Position numbers and translations under genes: made by a program
From: an uncultured Alphaproteobacteria bacterium
Lineage (GTDB): Bacteria > Pseudomonadota > Alphaproteobacteria > Bin95
Length of the DNA: 43,880 bases
Direction: 5' to 3'
NCBI GenBank assembly: GCA_937891825.1
Contig: CALAHN010000107.1
Span: 1 to 43,880 of the forward strand
The notes under the pieces: generated by a model
Seen by the model: the letters and a program-made list of their open reading frames with translations, nothing else
What the model was told of the DNA's origin: nothing
Databases searched by the model: none
Shown: positions 1 to 9,559 of the stretch, one piece after another
How positions within the stretch are numbered: position 1 is the stretch's first letter
Layout: each line of letters starts with the position of its first letter

Positions 1-97
1 AAACGAATCACATTCTCGAAGCCAGGGGAATCCGTTTTATGGGTCTGGAGCCTAGCACTCGGATTTCAGGCGAAAGCTTCCTAAAATTGCGGAGAAA

Positions 98-2251
98 TCA
101 CGCCGATTGCGCGTAGCCCAGCGCGGCGCTCAATTGGTCGATCAAACCGTCGGCCGCTTCGGCGATCACGGTGCCCGGCGGGAAGATCGCCGCGACGCCG
201 GCCGCCTTCAGGGCGTCATAGTCCTGGGGCGGGATGACGCCGCCGATGACGACCAGAATATCCTCGCGCCCAAGTTCTTTCAGCGCCTCGATCAACGCGG
301 GCGCCAGCGTCAGGTGTCCAGCCGCGAGGGAGGACGCGCCGACGATATGCACGTCATTCTCGACCGCCTGACGCGCGGCTTCTTCCGGGGTCTGGAACAA
401 CGGCCCGATATCGACGTCGAAACCAAGGTCGGCGAAGGCGCTGGCGATGACTTTCTGGCCCCGGTCGTGCCCGTCCTGGCCCATCTTGCAGATCAGGATG
501 CGGGGCCGGCGTCCGTCGGCTTCGGCGAAAGCGTCAGCCTTCGCGCGGGTGTTCGCGACGGTATCGCCATCGTCGCCCATTTCGCCTGCGTAGACGCCCG
601 AGATCGCTTTCACTTCCGCCACATGCCGCCCCCATACCTTTTCGAGCGCGTAGGTGATTTCGCCGACCGTCGCCCGCTTGCGCGCCGCGTCGACCGCCAA
701 TTCCAGCAGATTTCCCTTGCCGGTTTCAGCCGACGCTGTCAGCGCATCCATCGCCGCCTGCACGGCCTCGCCGTCCCGCTCCCGCCTGATCTTCTCCAGC
801 CGCGCGATCTGCGCCTCGCGCACCTTGGCATTGTCGATCTTCAGAACGTCGATCATTTCCTTGTGGGTCGGCTTGTATTTGTTGACGCCGACAATCGTCT
901 GACGGCCGCTATCGATGCGCGCCTGGGTGCGCGCCGCCGCCTCCTCGATGCGAAGCTTGGGCAACCCGGCCTCGATGGCCTTCGCCATGCCGCCCATGGC
1001 TTCGATTTCCTGAATGTGCCCCCAGGCCTTCTGCGCCAGTTCGGCCGTCAGGGCTTCGACGTAATAGCTGCCGCCCCAGGGATCGATGACCCGCGTCGCG
1101 CCGCTTTCCTGCGCCAGAACGATCTGCGTGTTGCGCGCGATCCGGGCCGAGAAGTCCGTCGGCAGCGCCAGCGCTTCATCAAGCGCGTTGGTGTGCAGGG
1201 ACTGGGTATGGCCCTGGGTCGCCGCCATCGCCTCGACGCAGGTGCGGACGACGTTGTTGTAGACGTCCTGAGCGGCGAGGCTCCAGCCGCTCGTCTGGCA
1301 ATGGGTGCGCAAGGCCAGGCTCTTCGGGTTCTGAGCGCCCGCTTCCCGCATCAAGCGGGACCACAGCAGGCGGCCGGCCCGCATCTTCGCGACCTCCATG
1401 AAGAAGTTCATGCCGATCGCCCAGAAGAACGACAGCCGCGGCGCGAAAGCATCGACCGACATGCCGGCCGCCTTACCGGCGCGCACATACTCGATGCCGT
1501 CGGCAAGGGTATAGCCAAGCTCCAGATCCGCGGTCGCGCCAGCTTCCTGCATGTGATAGCCGGAAATCGAGATCGAATTGAACTTCGGCATCTTCTGGCT
1601 GGTATAGGCGAAAATGTCGGAGATGATCCGCATCGACGGGGTCGGCGGGTAGATATAGGTGTTGCGGACCATGAACTCCTTCAGGATGTCGTTCTGTATG
1701 GTTCCGGACAATTTCTCGGTCGGGACCCCCTGCTCTTCGCCCGCGACGATGAACAAGGCCATGATCGGGAGAACGGCACCGTTCATGGTCATCGAGACGC
1801 TCATTTCGTCGAGCGGAATGCCATCGAACAGGATCTGCATGTCGGCGATGGAATCGATCGCGACGCCCGCCATGCCGACATCGCCGACGACGCGGGGATG
1901 ATCGGAATCGTAGCCGCGGTGGGTCGCGAGATCGAAGGCGATGGAAAGGCCCTTCTGACCGGCCGCGAGGTTGCGGCGATAAAAGGCGTTGGAATCCTCC
2001 GCCGTCGAGAAGCCGGCATATTGCCGAATGGTCCATGGCCGCTGGACGTACATCGTCGGATAAGGCCCGCGGAGAAAGGGCGCGATTCCCGGCATGCCGC
2101 CTGTGAAATCCAGATCAGCGACATCGTCCGGCCCGTAAATCGGATTGACCGCGATCCCTTCAGGCGTCTCCCAGGGCGCAGCGTCGTTCGGCGGCGGCGC
2201 AGATGGCCCGAAGTCGAGCGGAATGTGTGAAAAATCCGGAATGGCGGACAT
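98..2251 (-). CDS. mutB: Methylmalonyl-CoA mutase, large (catalytic) subunit
   Basis: Adenosylcobalamin-dependent isomerisation of (R)-methylmalonyl-CoA to succinyl-CoA, the last step of propionyl-CoA breakdown. The 717-residue length is normal for the catalytic subunit. The N-terminal TIM-barrel carries RQYAGFS (Y78), R196 and GYH (H233); these match Y89, R207 and H244 of the Propionibacterium enzyme with a constant offset of 11, and Tyr rather than Phe at the first position favours methylmalonyl-CoA over isobutyryl-CoA as substrate. The C-terminal B12 domain has the base-off motif DGHDRG (D593 to G598, H595 the cobalt ligand), followed by GASSL and GG. The gene starts 4 nt after the small-subunit stop, so the two are surely cotranscribed. 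The 97 bases downstream hold no gene I can support. The meaB/argK-type chaperone often found beside these genes is not in the window. Confidence 0.97.
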   Translation of the reverse strand: MSAIPDFSHIPLDFGPSAPPPNDAAPWETPEGIAVNPIYGPDDVADLDFTGGMPGIAPFLRGPYPTMYVQRPWTIRQYAGFSTAEDSNAFYRRNLAAGQKGLSIAFDLATHRGYDSDHPRVVGDVGMAGVAIDSIADMQILFDGIPLDEMSVSMTMNGAVLPIMALFIVAGEEQGVPTEKLSGTIQNDILKEFMVRNTYIYPPTPSMRIISDIFAYTSQKMPKFNSISISGYHMQEAGATADLELGYTLADGIEYVRAGKAAGMSVDAFAPRLSFFWAIGMNFFMEVAKMRAGRLLWSRLMREAGAQNPKSLALRTHCQTSGWSLAAQDVYNNVVRTCVEAMAATQGHTQSLHTNALDEALALPTDFSARIARNTQIVLAQESGATRVIDPWGGSYYVEALTAELAQKAWGHIQEIEAMGGMAKAIEAGLPKLRIEEAAARTQARIDSGRQTIVGVNKYKPTHKEMIDVLKIDNAKVREAQIARLEKIRRERDGEAVQAAMDALTASAETGKGNLLELAVDAARKRATVGEITYALEKVWGRHVAEVKAISGVYAGEMGDDGDTVANTRAKADAFAEADGRRPRILICKMGQDGHDRGQKVIASAFADLGFDVDIGPLFQTPEEAARQAVENDVHIVGASSLAAGHLTLAPALIEALKELGREDILVVIGGVIPPQDYDALKAAGVAAIFPPGTVIAEAADGLIDQLSAALGYAQSA

Positions 2252-2255
2252 GGCT

Positions 2256-4187
2256 CTAGGCTCCCATCAGACGGTGGGCGGATGTAAGGGCGACCAGAAT
2301 ATCTGCGCCCATGAACAGGAAATCGTCAACGCCGGCCGCCCGAAGCGCTGCTTCGGACGCGCCGCCGCGTCCGGCAAGCCAGACCTGGCGGGCGCCCGCC
2401 GATTTCAGCGCCGCCGCGAAAGCGCTCCCATGCTCGCCGTAGCTTGCGTCGGTCCCGCAGATGCAGGCGATCTTGGCCTCGCTTGCCTGAAACGCGGCCG
2501 CCATTGCCGATGCGTCGGCATATCCGGCGCCGCCATTCCCCGCAACGACGATGCCGCCCGCCGCGAAGGCATTGGCGGCGAACGTGGCGCGCGCGGAAAA
2601 CGCCGCGAGCGCGCCGATGTTCGCGAGAAAGACCGATGGCCGCTTGCCCGTCGCCGCCAGTTGCCGGTCGCTTGCATCCCGAAGCGCTTCATAAGGCGCC
2701 GACGCCGCGACCAACGGCATGGAAGCTGCGCTCGAGGCCATTGGACTTCCGACCAGCGGCTCTCCCGCCTGCCAATCGGCGCGGGCCGCCGTCCGCACGG
2801 CCTCGCGGTCCATGGCCGGACGCGCTGGCTCGTCGAGATTGGCGTATTCCGAAACGCCGGTAATGGCCTCCCGGCGCTTTGCGGCATTGCCAGCGCGGAG
2901 CGCGGCGGTTTCCCTGATCCGCGCAGGCAGGGAGCCGCCGACGATGGCCTGGACCAGGTCGCCCGCTTGCTCGATCGCCTGGAACTCGGCCCATGCGGCG
3001 CTCGCAAGTTGTTCCGTCAACCGCTCCACATAGAACGCGCCGCCTGCCGGATCGGCGACCCGGCTCAGGTTCGATTCTTCCGCAAGCACGATCTGCAAGT
3101 TCCGGGCGACGCGGCGCGCCAGCGGATCGTCGCCGCCAGCGCGGGCGTCGAACGGCAGAACCGTCAAGCCGTCAAGGCCGCCGACCGCGCCCGCAAACCC
3201 GGCGATGGTCGCGCGGAGAACGTTCACATGGGGGTCGTGGCGCGTGAACATGCGTTCCGCCGTGACGCCGACAAGCCGCATCGGCGCGGCGTCGACGCCC
3301 GCATGGCGGAGCGCCGTCGCCCATAGCGTCCGCGCCGCCCTGACGCTGGCGATCGTCAGGAACTGATCCTGAGACAGCGCCAACTGGAAATCGATACACG
3401 CTGCCGCATCCGCAACCGACAGGCCCTCGCCTTCCAGGAGCCGGAGATATGCGAGACCGCCGGCAAGCATGGCGCCGAGCGCCTGGGCCTCGCTCGCGCC
3501 GGCATTGAAGGCCGCGAGCGACGAAGCGCGGAAGCAGGCGACTCCTGGCCCGAGATCGAAGTTTCTGGCCTCCGCCGCCCATGCCGCCGGCGCATCCGCC
3601 GGAAGGCCCGCCGTCGCGATCGCGGAAATCGGGTCGAGCGCAAGGCTGGCGCCGGCGGCGAGCCCGCCGCTCCCAGCGGCCGCCAGCAGCGCCTTGGCGG
3701 CGGCGAGCCCTGCCGCGCCGGCGTCGAGCGCAATCGGCGTCGCCGCGCAATCGATGCCCTTGAACGCCGCCATGAACGCCCCACGGGAATGCAAGGCAGC
3801 GCCATTCACCCCGACGAGATCGGGACGGCTCGCCGGCGTCTCGCCCGCACGGAGGCAGGCGTCGAGCCGGAGCAGGACGGACGTTGCGCCTCCGGCCAAT
3901 TCCTCCGCCGCCTGCCCGGCGACATCTGCGGCGAGCGGCCCCATGACGGCCTGGCTGATATCCCAGGCGCCGGCGCGGACCCCGCGGCCCGATCCTGGAC
4001 GCAAGGGCGCATTCGGCACATCGGCCTTGGTGTAGAGCGGCTGCAGGTGGAACCCGTCATAGGTGGGCGTCGTCAACGCCTTCTCGAAATCGGCCCCTTT
4101 CAGGGCTGTATCGACAGTCGCCCGCCATGCGTCATAGTCCGCTGGTTCGAAGCCTTCCGAAAGGCTGATGTCGTCGGCGCCGCTCAT
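2256..4187 (-). CDS. mutA: Methylmalonyl-CoA mutase, small subunit
   Basis: Non-catalytic partner of the heterodimeric mutase encoded just downstream. It is 643 residues, close to the usual size, and keeps the barrel-domain landmarks of the family, such as [22 protein letters not shown] and FYVERLT near residues 355-390. The C-terminal cobalamin-like domain is degenerate: there is no DxHxxG motif, as expected for a subunit that does not bind B12. The sequence is unusually Ala-rich. It is the first mutase gene of the pair, 49 nt downstream of the acyl-CoA dehydrogenase-like gene, and ends 4 nt before the large-subunit start. The identification rests on the pairing, the family landmarks and the missing cobalt ligand. 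Confidence 0.95.
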   Translation of the reverse strand: MSGADDISLSEGFEPADYDAWRATVDTALKGADFEKALTTPTYDGFHLQPLYTKADVPNAPLRPGSGRGVRAGAWDISQAVMGPLAADVAGQAAEELAGGATSVLLRLDACLRAGETPASRPDLVGVNGAALHSRGAFMAAFKGIDCAATPIALDAGAAGLAAAKALLAAAGSGGLAAGASLALDPISAIATAGLPADAPAAWAAEARNFDLGPGVACFRASSLAAFNAGASEAQALGAMLAGGLAYLRLLEGEGLSVADAAACIDFQLALSQDQFLTIASVRAARTLWATALRHAGVDAAPMRLVGVTAERMFTRHDPHVNVLRATIAGFAGAVGGLDGLTVLPFDARAGGDDPLARRVARNLQIVLAEESNLSRVADPAGGAFYVERLTEQLASAAWAEFQAIEQAGDLVQAIVGGSLPARIRETAALRAGNAAKRREAITGVSEYANLDEPARPAMDREAVRTAARADWQAGEPLVGSPMASSAASMPLVAASAPYEALRDASDRQLAATGKRPSVFLANIGALAAFSARATFAANAFAAGGIVVAGNGGAGYADASAMAAAFQASEAKIACICGTDASYGEHGSAFAAALKSAGARQVWLAGRGGASEAALRAAGVDDFLFMGADILVALTSAHRLMGA

Positions 4188-4236
4188 CCTGAAACTCTAT
4201 CCTCTCCGCTCGAAGACCCTGAGCTACCGTTTTGGG

Positions 4237-5295
4237 TCAGGAATCGCAATCCAGCAGCCGTTGCCCAAGCGCCTTGAAGCGAGCGTCAACGGCATAGCGC
4301 GCAACCCCGCCAAGCTTCGCCAGGTCCGTGAGCAACGCGCCGTCGGCGGGGCTGAGGCCCTCGAGCCCGTCGCCAAGCAGCGCCGCGACGTCGCCCAGGA
4401 TGGCGCGGGCGGCGAGCAAGCCGTCCGCCGTCGGATCGTGTTCCAGGACCGCGGCGACCGCCCGGAGACGCGCCGCGAGGCCGCCTGCGGCCATGGCGCC
4501 GTCCGCCGTCGCGGCGACCGCGGCTGCGAGCCGCTCATACCCGCCGAGCCGCGCCCAGGCCCCAGGCGCATCCTCATGGTCGCGGAGCGGCAGCACCATT
4601 GTTGGATATATATCGGTCAGATCCGTCAGCCGTGCCGACTGGGGCAGACGCACATCCTGCAACTGAAGCGAAGCGTGCCCGCTGGGCTTCAGGAAATCGA
4701 CATGGGCGCTCGGCAGGATGCTGAGGCCCGGCGTATCGCGCGGGACCAGGAAAGCGCCGAACTGCTTCCGGCCGCTCGCGTCCTCGTCGACGACGGCGAC
4801 GATAGCAAAGACGGTCGCGATCGGCCCGTTAGTGACGTAGGCTTTTTCGCCGTTCAAGACCCAGTACCCATCAGATTGCATCGCCGTCGTCGCGAGCAGC
4901 TTCGGATGGGCGCCGCGACCGGGCTCGGAGACCGCGAACGCCGCAGTCGCGGCGCCGGCGGCGATCATCGGCAAATACTGCGCTTGTTGCGCCGGCGTCG
5001 CGAAGCGGCCGAAGATCCAGTCCGCCATCAGGTTATGGGCCTGCCAGATCGTCACGAGACCCTTGACGCCGGACGCCCGCACGAAGTCGCGCGCAATCCG
5101 GCCGATCGCGTCGGTCGATAGGCCGGCGCCGCCATGCTCCGGCGCAGTCGAAAGCCCAAGCAAGCCTGCATCCGCGAGCGACCGCCAGATCGGCTCGGGC
5201 AAGCTTTCCGCGCGCCAAAGCTCGGGATAATCGGCCGCGGCCTGGCGGCCGATCGCGACCGCGGCGTCCCGGTATGGCGCCAAGGCGTCTGACAT
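4237..5295 (-). CDS. Acyl-CoA dehydrogenase-like flavoprotein with atypical C-terminus
   Basis: The N-terminal two thirds look like a FAD-dependent acyl-CoA dehydrogenase: a helical N-terminal domain, then the middle beta domain with SEPGRGAHP near residue 138 and LNGEKAYVTNG near 162-172, the usual flavin and substrate-binding stretches. The start was placed at the ATG at 5295 (MSDALAPYRD), since upstream codons do not look like the family. The protein is 352 residues, shorter than the usual 380. From about residue 225 on, the expected C-terminal helical domain is not recognisable: I find neither the usual Arg-rich helix nor a YEGT-like stretch with the catalytic Glu. It may be a divergent subfamily or a non-dehydrogenase relative. 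It lies upstream of the mutase genes on the same strand and is divergent from the hydratase operon. Confidence 0.75.
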   Translation of the reverse strand: MSDALAPYRDAAVAIGRQAAADYPELWRAESLPEPIWRSLADAGLLGLSTAPEHGGAGLSTDAIGRIARDFVRASGVKGLVTIWQAHNLMADWIFGRFATPAQQAQYLPMIAAGAATAAFAVSEPGRGAHPKLLATTAMQSDGYWVLNGEKAYVTNGPIATVFAIVAVVDEDASGRKQFGAFLVPRDTPGLSILPSAHVDFLKPSGHASLQLQDVRLPQSARLTDLTDIYPTMVLPLRDHEDAPGAWARLGGYERLAAAVAATADGAMAAGGLAARLRAVAAVLEHDPTADGLLAARAILGDVAALLGDGLEGLSPADGALLTDLAKLGGVARYAVDARFKALGQRLLDCDS

Positions 5296-5319
5296 GTATT
5301 CGCTTCCCGCTCTATCGAT

Positions 5320-5372
5320 GCCGCCCAAGCATATCGCAAGGGCGGCGGGTTTGGTTAGAATGTCGCCAACCC
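5320..5372. promoter_or_regulatory. Divergent promoter region with two adjacent inverted repeats
   Basis: The 98 bases between the two divergent genes hold a perfect 7-bp inverted repeat, GCCGCCC/GGGCGGC (5320-5326 and 5340-5346, 13-nt loop). Directly after it is a second, imperfect one, GGGTTTGG/CCAACCC (5347-5354 and 5366-5372, one bulged base). Placement between divergent start codons suggests operator or leader structures for the acyl-CoA dehydrogenase-like gene and the hydratase operon. No regulator gene is adjacent, and the promoter hexamers are not clear. Confidence 0.35.
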
Positions 5373-5393
5373 AAGCAAAGGAGCTTTCTGGAA

Positions 5394-6188
5394 GTGGCGA
5401 ATGATCTGGTTTTGACCGATGTGGACCGTCGCGGCGTCGCGACCGTGACGATCAACCGAGCGGACGTGAACAACGCCTATAACGGCGACATGACCCAGCA
5501 GATGCTGGCGGCCTTCGGCGCTGTCGCCGCCGACCCGCAGGCGCGCGTGGTCGTGCTGCGCGGCAATGGCCGCCATTTTCAGGCAGGCGCCGATCTGAAA
5601 TGGATCCTATCGCTGCAGAAAAGCTCGTTCGAGGAGAATCTAAAGGTCTCACAGGCGACGACGGACGCGATTCGCGGCCTGAATGAATTTCCGATGCCGA
5701 CGATCGCGCTCGTCCACGGCGGCTGCTTCGGCGGCGGCGTCGGCGTCGCCTCGAGCTGCGACATCGTCATCGCCTCGGAGGACGCCTTTTTCGCGATTAC
5801 GGAAGCCAAATGGGGCTTGATGGCGGCGCCGATCTATCCGCAGTTGATCGCGCGCCTGGGCGTCGCGAACACGCGGCGCTATTCGCTGACCTGCGAACGC
5901 TTCAACGCCCAGAAAGCCCGCGAGATCGGCCTGGTCGACGAAGTCTGTCCGACCGGCGGGCTGGACGCCGCGGCGGCGCCCTTGCTTGAGCAACTGCTCG
6001 ATTGCCCGCCGCAAGCGCTCGCGGAAACCAAGGCGAGCATCCTGGAATGCGCGAACCTGATCATCGACGACAAGCGCGCCGCGGAGCTCGCCCTGCCCCA
6101 CGCCAGGAAGCGCCTGACCGACGAAGCGACCGAGGGCCTGTCCTCCTTCGTGGAAAAGCGCGCCCCGAAATGGCGCCCCGCCGCATGA
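5394..6188 (+). CDS. Enoyl-CoA hydratase/isomerase family, methylglutaconyl-CoA hydratase-like
   Basis: A crotonase-fold hydratase of 264 residues, likely acting on a branched-chain or acyclic terpenoid enoyl-CoA. The start is the GTG at 5394: AAAGGAG at 5377-5383 is 10 nt upstream, and the nearest ATG (5360) is out of frame. The oxyanion-hole loop HFQAGADLKW lies at residues 61-70. Of the two catalytic glutamates of rat enoyl-CoA hydratase, the second is present (E137) but the first is Gly (G117, in GGGVGVASSCD, exactly 20 residues earlier). That pattern resembles methylglutaconyl-CoA hydratases of leucine breakdown, so the substrate call is inference. It is the first gene of a five-gene operon and overlaps the next by ATGA. 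Confidence 0.85.
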   Translation: MANDLVLTDVDRRGVATVTINRADVNNAYNGDMTQQMLAAFGAVAADPQARVVVLRGNGRHFQAGADLKWILSLQKSSFEENLKVSQATTDAIRGLNEFPMPTIALVHGGCFGGGVGVASSCDIVIASEDAFFAITEAKWGLMAAPIYPQLIARLGVANTRRYSLTCERFNAQKAREIGLVDEVCPTGGLDAAAAPLLEQLLDCPPQALAETKASILECANLIIDDKRAAELALPHARKRLTDEATEGLSSFVEKRAPKWRPAA

Positions 6189-7330
6189 CCCATATGCCCT
6201 TGCTCTTCACGCCCCTCACGCTCCGGGGCGTCAAGCTGCCGAACCGGATCGTGCTGGCGCCGATGTGTCAGTATTCCGCGAGGGACGGGTTCGCCGACGA
6301 CTGGCACCTCGTGCACCTCGGCCGCTACGCCATGGGCGGCTTCGGGTGCGTCATGGCGGAAGCCACGGCGATCTGCCCGGAAGGCCGGATCACCCATGGC
6401 GACCTCGGCCTCTGGAGCGACGCGCAGATCCAGCCGCTTCGCCGGGTCGCGGATTTCATCCGCGCCCAGGGGGCGGCGCCGGCGATCCAGATCGCCCATG
6501 CCGGCCGCAAGGCCAGCATGCAGAAGCCCTGGCACGGCAATGGCCCGCTGGCGGAAAGCGACTTCGCGCGGGGCGACACGCCCTGGCGGATCGTGGCGCC
6601 GTCGGCGATCGCGGTCGACGCGGGCTATATCCAGCCGGATGAACTGACCGTCGACGCCATCCAGGCGCTGATCGCTGGCTACGGCGCGGCGACGGCCAGA
6701 GCGGACGCCGCCGGGTTCGACGTCGTCGAGGCCCACGGCGCCCACGGCTACCTGATCGCAAGCTTCCTCTCGCCGATCACCAACCGACGAAGCGACGCCT
6801 ATGGCGGCGACCGCGCCGGCCGGATGCGGTTTGCGCTTGAAGCCGCAACCGCAATGCGCGCCGCCCTGCCAAGCCAGAAGCCGCTGTTCTTCCGTTTGTC
6901 CTCCGTCGACGGCGCGGAAGGCGGCTGGGACATGGCGGACACTGTCGCCTTGTCCGGCGCCTTGAAGGCCCTTGGCGTCGATGTCATCGACTGCTCATCC
7001 GGCGGCCTGACGGGATCGAGCACGACCCGCAATTCCTCCCGCGGGCCCGGCTATCAGGCGCCCTATGCCAGGCAAACCCGCGAGGAAGCTCACGTGCCGA
7101 CCATGGCGGTCGGCCTCATCCTCGATGGCCCACAGGCGGAAGCGCTGCTGCAAGGCGGCTACTGCGACCTGATCGCCATCGGCCGGGAAGCGCTCGCCAA
7201 TCCCCATTGGGGCCATGATGCGGCGAAGGCGCTCGACTACGACCGCGAATTCTCCCGATGGCCGGAGCAATCCGGCTGGTGGCTCGATAAACGCGCCAAG
7301 GCGATGGCCCGCTCGCCAGCGGCAGAGTAG
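6185..7330 (+). CDS. NADH:flavin oxidoreductase, Old Yellow Enzyme family (YqjM class)
   Basis: An FMN-dependent ene-reductase of 381 residues that reduces activated C=C bonds, probably with NAD(P)H. The start is the ATG of the ATGA overlap with the hydratase stop. Class markers of the thermophilic-like/YqjM group are visible: APMCQYS with the FMN-tuning cysteine C28, HAGRK at 105-109, and the substrate-binding pair H184/H187 in HGAHGYL. A full-length (beta/alpha)8 barrel is implied. Its position between an enoyl-CoA hydratase and an SDR suggests a role in processing unsaturated acyl or terpenoid intermediates, but the physiological substrate cannot be read from the sequence. Confidence 0.93.
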   Translation: MTHMPLLFTPLTLRGVKLPNRIVLAPMCQYSARDGFADDWHLVHLGRYAMGGFGCVMAEATAICPEGRITHGDLGLWSDAQIQPLRRVADFIRAQGAAPAIQIAHAGRKASMQKPWHGNGPLAESDFARGDTPWRIVAPSAIAVDAGYIQPDELTVDAIQALIAGYGAATARADAAGFDVVEAHGAHGYLIASFLSPITNRRSDAYGGDRAGRMRFALEAATAMRAALPSQKPLFFRLSSVDGAEGGWDMADTVALSGALKALGVDVIDCSSGGLTGSSTTRNSSRGPGYQAPYARQTREEAHVPTMAVGLILDGPQAEALLQGGYCDLIAIGREALANPHWGHDAAKALDYDREFSRWPEQSGWWLDKRAKAMARSPAAE

Positions 7331-7342
7331 GAGACGACCAGC

Positions 7343-8134
7343 ATGCAAGTTCTCGTAACCGGCGCCAGCCCTGGCATTGGCGGCGCCTGCTGCCGCCGCC
7401 TCGCCCGCGACGCCAGACGCGACGGCCGGAAAATCCAGATCGCGGCGACGGAGCTCCGCCCGACGCCGGCCATCGACGCCCTCAAGACCGAGCTTGAAAG
7501 CCTGGGGGCCGAGGTGGTCTTGCTCTACGGCAACCTTGCCGACGCGGAAACGCCGGCGCAACTGGTCCAGGGCGCCGTTGACGCTTTCGGCGGGCTATCG
7601 GCTGTCATTTCGAACGCGGGCGCGGCCGCGCCGGGTCCGCTCAGCACGCTGGAGGTCAAGGATTGGGACCTCCTGATGAACATCAACGTCCGCGCCGGCT
7701 GGCTGCTCGCCAAGGCGGCATATCCCTATCTGAAGACGGCAGGCGGGGCCTATGTCGCGATCGCCTCGATGTCCGGCATGGGGCCGCACCCGCTGATGGG
7801 AGCTTATAGCCCGAGCAAGGCGGCCTGCATCAACATGACGGCGCTGCTGGCCCAGGAATGGGCGCGCGACGGCATCCGGGCGAACTCGATCGCGCCGGGG
7901 ATGATCGAGACGCCGTTCACGGCCAATGTCTATGCCGATCCCGTGCTGAAAAAGGCGCGGAACGATGTGGTGCCGCTCGGCCGGGTTGGGACGGCCGACG
8001 ATATCGCGGACGTGGCGGCGTTCCTGCTCTCGAACGACGCGCGTTACATGACCGGGCAGAACATCTGCGTCGATGGCGGTTTCGCGTCCTCGATCCTTGG
8101 GCATATTCCCGGCCGGCCCAACAAGAACGGGTAA
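7343..8134 (+). CDS. SDR-family NAD(P)-dependent oxidoreductase (classical)
   Basis: A classical short-chain dehydrogenase/reductase of 263 residues. It has the nucleotide-binding TGASPGIG at residues 6-13, SNAG near 90-93, and the catalytic set S142, Y155 and K159 in GAYSPSK. The C-terminus ends with the common DGGF stretch. It begins 12 nt after the oxidoreductase stop with GGAG just upstream of the ATG, and 8 nt separate it from the next gene, so it belongs to the same operon. A 3-hydroxyacyl-CoA or secondary-alcohol dehydrogenase role would fit the hydratase neighbour, but that is inference. Confidence 0.93.
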   Translation: MQVLVTGASPGIGGACCRRLARDARRDGRKIQIAATELRPTPAIDALKTELESLGAEVVLLYGNLADAETPAQLVQGAVDAFGGLSAVISNAGAAAPGPLSTLEVKDWDLLMNINVRAGWLLAKAAYPYLKTAGGAYVAIASMSGMGPHPLMGAYSPSKAACINMTALLAQEWARDGIRANSIAPGMIETPFTANVYADPVLKKARNDVVPLGRVGTADDIADVAAFLLSNDARYMTGQNICVDGGFASSILGHIPGRPNKNG

Positions 8135-8142
8135 CGACGCCA

Positions 8143-8742
8143 GTGCGGGCCTATGTATTCCAGGCGGCGCTTTGCCTGTGCCTGGCATTAGGCGGGATGG
8201 CGGCGTCCGCCGGTCCCGCCGGCGACCTCATCCGCCAGATGAGCGATGAGGCGATCGCAGCGCTATCGGACGGCGGCCAGCCGCTCGTCCAGCGCGAGAA
8301 GCGCCTGCAAGGCCTGCTGGACACGCATTTCGATCTGGAAAGAATCGCCCGTTTCGCCGTCGGCCGGTATTGGCGGGCGGCGACGCCGGAGCAACAAAGC
8401 GATTACATCAAGGCCTTCTCCGATTATATCATGGCGCGATATGCTCGCCGGATCGGCGGATATTCCGGCGAAACCCTGGAACTGGTTTCCGAGCGCCCGA
8501 CGGAAACCGGCGACGTTCTGGTGGAGACGCGCATTCTGCGCCCAGCCGGCCCGCCGATCGCCGCCGAATGGCGCGTTCGCACCGACGGCGGACGGCCGCT
8601 GATCATCGATATCGTCATCGAGGGCATGAGCATGGCGCTGGCGAAAAGGGCTGCATTCGCGGCGCTTATCCGGCAAAATGGCATTGACGGGCTCATCCTG
8701 GTCCTCCAAGCTGACACTGGCCGAAAAGGGGCGCGACCATGA
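8143..8742 (+). CDS. MlaC/Ttg2D-like periplasmic phospholipid-binding protein
   Basis: A 199-residue exported protein of the MlaC (Ttg2D, toluene tolerance) family, which ferries phospholipids between outer-membrane and inner-membrane complexes. It starts at GTG 8143 with a signal peptide: hydrophobic VFQAALCLCLALGG and an ASA-G cleavage zone near residue 24. Family landmarks are the D(L)ERIARFAVGRYWR stretch (LDTHFDLERIARFA), a TPEQQ-DYIKAF segment, and the late domain DIVIEGMSMALAKRAAFAALI. No MlaA, MlaD, MlaE or MlaF partner is in the window. It sits 8 nt after the SDR gene and overlaps the Sel1-repeat gene by ATGA. Confidence 0.88.
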   Translation: MRAYVFQAALCLCLALGGMAASAGPAGDLIRQMSDEAIAALSDGGQPLVQREKRLQGLLDTHFDLERIARFAVGRYWRAATPEQQSDYIKAFSDYIMARYARRIGGYSGETLELVSERPTETGDVLVETRILRPAGPPIAAEWRVRTDGGRPLIIDIVIEGMSMALAKRAAFAALIRQNGIDGLILVLQADTGRKGARP

Positions 8743-9536
8743 CCATCAGAACCTTCGCCGCGGCCCTCGCGCTCGCGTGCTTTGCCCTGTCTGCGTCGGC
8801 GCAGGTCACGCATACATTCGACGATGGCATGGCCGCATTCGAGACGGCCGACTTCGCCAAGGCCGCAAGCATCTGGACGCCGTTGGCGGAAGCAGGCGAC
8901 CTCAAGGCCGCCTATAATCTCGGGGTACTTTATCAGGAAGGCAAAGGCGTCGCGGTCAATGAAGCAGAGGCGCTGAGATGGTGGCGCATCGCGGCCGAAG
9001 GCGGCTCGATCGACGCCCAACATAACCTTGGCTTGTCCCTGCTCGCCGGCGCAGGCGAGAATCCCGCTCCTGGCGAGACCCTCCACTGGCTGATCCGGGC
9101 TTCGGAGAACGGCAATGCCCAATCGCAGTACACGCTCGGCAAGATGTACTATGAAGGCCTGGGCGTCCCCAAAGACTATGAAATCGCCTATCAATGGATG
9201 GGGCAGGCGGCGGAAGCCGGATTTCCCCCGGCCCTCTACAATGTCGCCAAGATGACGCGCGACGGCCAAGGCGTCCCGCCCGACATGAAGATCGCGTTCA
9301 AACTGTTCGCCACGGCCGCGGAGGCCGGATACGCCAAGGCGCAAGCAGCGCTCGCGGTCCGATATCAGTTGGGCGAAGGCGTGCGCCGCGATCCGGAACA
9401 GGCGCTCCGCTGGGCTTACCGCGCGCGGGCTGGCGGCGTCGAGCGCGCCCAGGAAACGATTGACGCGATGGTGGCTGAGGTCGGGGCGGATGTCGCGAAG
9501 CGCATCGAGGCCGAAGCCAAAACCTTGAGCAAATAG
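8739..9536 (+). CDS. Sel1/TPR-repeat secreted protein
   Basis: A 265-residue protein with a clear signal peptide (MTIRTFAAALALACFALSASAQ). The mature part is a stack of about five Sel1-like repeats of roughly 36 residues, seen as repeated A-x-x-LG-x-x-Y-x-x-G-x-GV patterns (AAYNLGVLYQEGKGV, SQYTLGKMYYEGLGV, AQAALAVRYQLGEGV) followed by A-x-x-W-x-x-A-A-E-x-G. Such solenoids serve as protein-protein scaffolds, here in the periplasm. It overlaps the MlaC-like gene by four bases and closes the operon, so a role beside that protein is plausible but unproven. It converges on the carbonic anhydrase gene 23 bases away. Confidence 0.9.
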   Translation: MTIRTFAAALALACFALSASAQVTHTFDDGMAAFETADFAKAASIWTPLAEAGDLKAAYNLGVLYQEGKGVAVNEAEALRWWRIAAEGGSIDAQHNLGLSLLAGAGENPAPGETLHWLIRASENGNAQSQYTLGKMYYEGLGVPKDYEIAYQWMGQAAEAGFPPALYNVAKMTRDGQGVPPDMKIAFKLFATAAEAGYAKAQAALAVRYQLGEGVRRDPEQALRWAYRARAGGVERAQETIDAMVAEVGADVAKRIEAEAKTLSK

Positions 9537-9559
9537 GCCGCTGCGCTCAAGCCCGGCCG

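Noticed and set aside
1-97. A possible gene fragment or promoter at the left edge.
   Set aside because: No reading frame with recognisable content and no convincing promoter or terminator was found in these bases.
107-2230. A 707-codon open frame on the plus strand, antisense to the mutase large subunit.
   Set aside because: It is a shadow of the real gene, caused by GC-rich codon use. Its translation is Arg/Asp-rich with no family features, whereas the minus strand gives a full mutase with all catalytic residues.
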